A DNA stretch of 26,842 bases from positions 1 through 26,842 of the IMG/VR virus record IMGVR_UViG_3300020430_002305; one strand, given 5' to 3'. The DNA is from a virus. This document shows positions 26,317 to 26,842 of the stretch, piece by piece. A program made the position numbers and the translations under genes. The notes under the pieces were generated by a model. That model was given only the letters and a program-made list of their open reading frames with translations. It ran no database searches and was not told the origin of the DNA. The stretch's first letter is position 1, and each line of letters opens with the position of its first letter.

Positions 26317-26842
26317 TTTTTATCCCCAACTGTTTGTACACCTTCTGCACTTTTTTTGCCTGGAAGTAACAGTCTTCAAGGGCGTTGTGTAGACCTGTTC
26401 TCTTCTCATTAGGATCACGTGGCACCAGGTTGAACAATGTTCTAGAATCTCTTATCTGCCAGTATTGCCATGGCACAGGATGTCCCAGTTGCTTGTAAAT
26501 GTCTTGCAGTATGGCATAATCAAACAATGGTCCTTGACACCAAAACACATCAACACCAACAGAAAATTTATTAATTATTTTGATCATGTCGTTGAGCGCC
26601 ACTCTATTATCATCACTAAAGGCTTCATCGGATATTTCTTTAGGTTGCTTACTCCACCAGTCAACGGTTTCCTGCATAACATCTCTGCCCATGCTGGTTT
26701 GTGCGTTGACATCAACACGGAAGTACATTCCTTCTGCTGGCTCTTCCGACGTGTAAGGATTAAATTTGACACCACCCACAGTAAGGATTGTGGCGTTTGG
26801 ATTTGTGGAAAGAGTTTCCAGATCTATCATTGCGTGTATCAT
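26303..26842 (-). CDS. dexA: DexA-like 3'-5' exonuclease (DEDDh family)
   Basis: The product has 179 residues as seen. The DEDDh exonuclease residues are present: Asp7 and Glu9 in MIDLET, Asp108 in LFDYA, and His152 with Asp157 in HNALEDC. T4 DexA degrades DNA from the 3' end, and phage relatives also act on RNA. The ATG coincides with the window edge at 26842; the protein begins four residues before the first motif, which fits a natural start, but a longer N-terminus beyond the edge cannot be excluded. It overlaps the next gene by 14 bases. Confidence 0.88.
   Translation of the reverse strand: MIHAMIDLETLSTNPNATILTVGGVKFNPYTSEEPAEGMYFRVDVNAQTSMGRDVMQETVDWWSKQPKEISDEAFSDDNRVALNDMIKIINKFSVGVDVFWCQGPLFDYAILQDIYKQLGHPVPWQYWQIRDSRTLFNLVPRDPNEKRTGLHNALEDCYFQAKKVQKVYKQLGIKNARY

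Noticed and set aside
1-26842. tRNA genes, integrase, attachment sites or insertion sequences
   Set aside because: No cloverleaf-like sequence, recombinase motif or terminal inverted repeats were recognised by eye; a tRNA scan was not possible.

Overview
The window is a continuous piece of a tailed-phage genome of the marine T4-like (Myoviridae-type) kind. The evidence is a T4 gene 44-type sliding clamp loader, a DexA-type exonuclease, a GroES/gp31-like cochaperonin, UvsE, tail-fibre-like paralogues, a lysis region, and T4-type late promoters (core TAAATA) placed just before start codons. Nearly all genes lie on the minus strand, tightly packed with TAATG, ATGA or short overlaps. I see no photosystem genes, integrase, tRNA, rRNA, insertion sequence or CRISPR array. 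The AT-rich sequence and the gene content fit a phage of cyanobacteria or of SAR11-like bacteria, but the host cannot be fixed from this window.

Layout, from left to right; minus-strand transcription runs right to left. 1-45 holds an outgoing sigma70-like promoter. 46-3486 is a late lysis and membrane region: M15 peptidase endolysin, i-spanin-like and o-spanin-like proteins, a membrane coiled-coil protein, a small conserved protein, a staphylococcal-type nuclease, a DUF1353 protein and a holin-like protein. 3480-4683 holds two conserved proteins of the kind marine T4-like phages carry. 4764-5049 is a plus-strand island with one very basic 75-residue ORF and perhaps a leader ORF. 5042-8140 holds a 2-oxoglutarate/Fe(II) oxygenase, clamp loader gp44, two small genes (55 and 39 residues) and the UV-damage endonuclease. 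8170-9228 is a ParB-fold protein, a small membrane protein and the GroES-like protein. 9249-12111 holds a Pro/Lys-rich protein, a second oxygenase, a DNA polymerase III alpha fragment and two hypotheticals. 12128-19567 is the fibre and decoration region: one small fibre protein, an 833-residue protein with four Ig-like repeats, a 52-residue gene and four paralogous repeat proteins. 19601-19879 is a plus-strand zinc-ribbon protein. 19874-23520 groups a GNGESR protein, an A-type Fe-S carrier, two unknowns, a GT-A glycosyltransferase and a QueD-like protein. 23591-26842 holds an Sm-like protein, an MBD4-like DNA glycosylase, a second GNGESR protein, a HIT protein and DexA.

Two promoter classes can be read directly. 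Late-type NATAAATA or ATTAAATA boxes precede the lysis, fibre and several other genes. Near-consensus TTGACA-N16/17-TATAAT promoters precede uvsE, the MBD4-like glycosylase, the Sm-like gene, the GroES-like gene and a small gene. In those five the predicted transcription start falls within about two bases of the ATG, which points to leaderless early mRNAs. This architecture, the MBD4-like glycosylase and the glycan/QueD cluster are the most interesting content.
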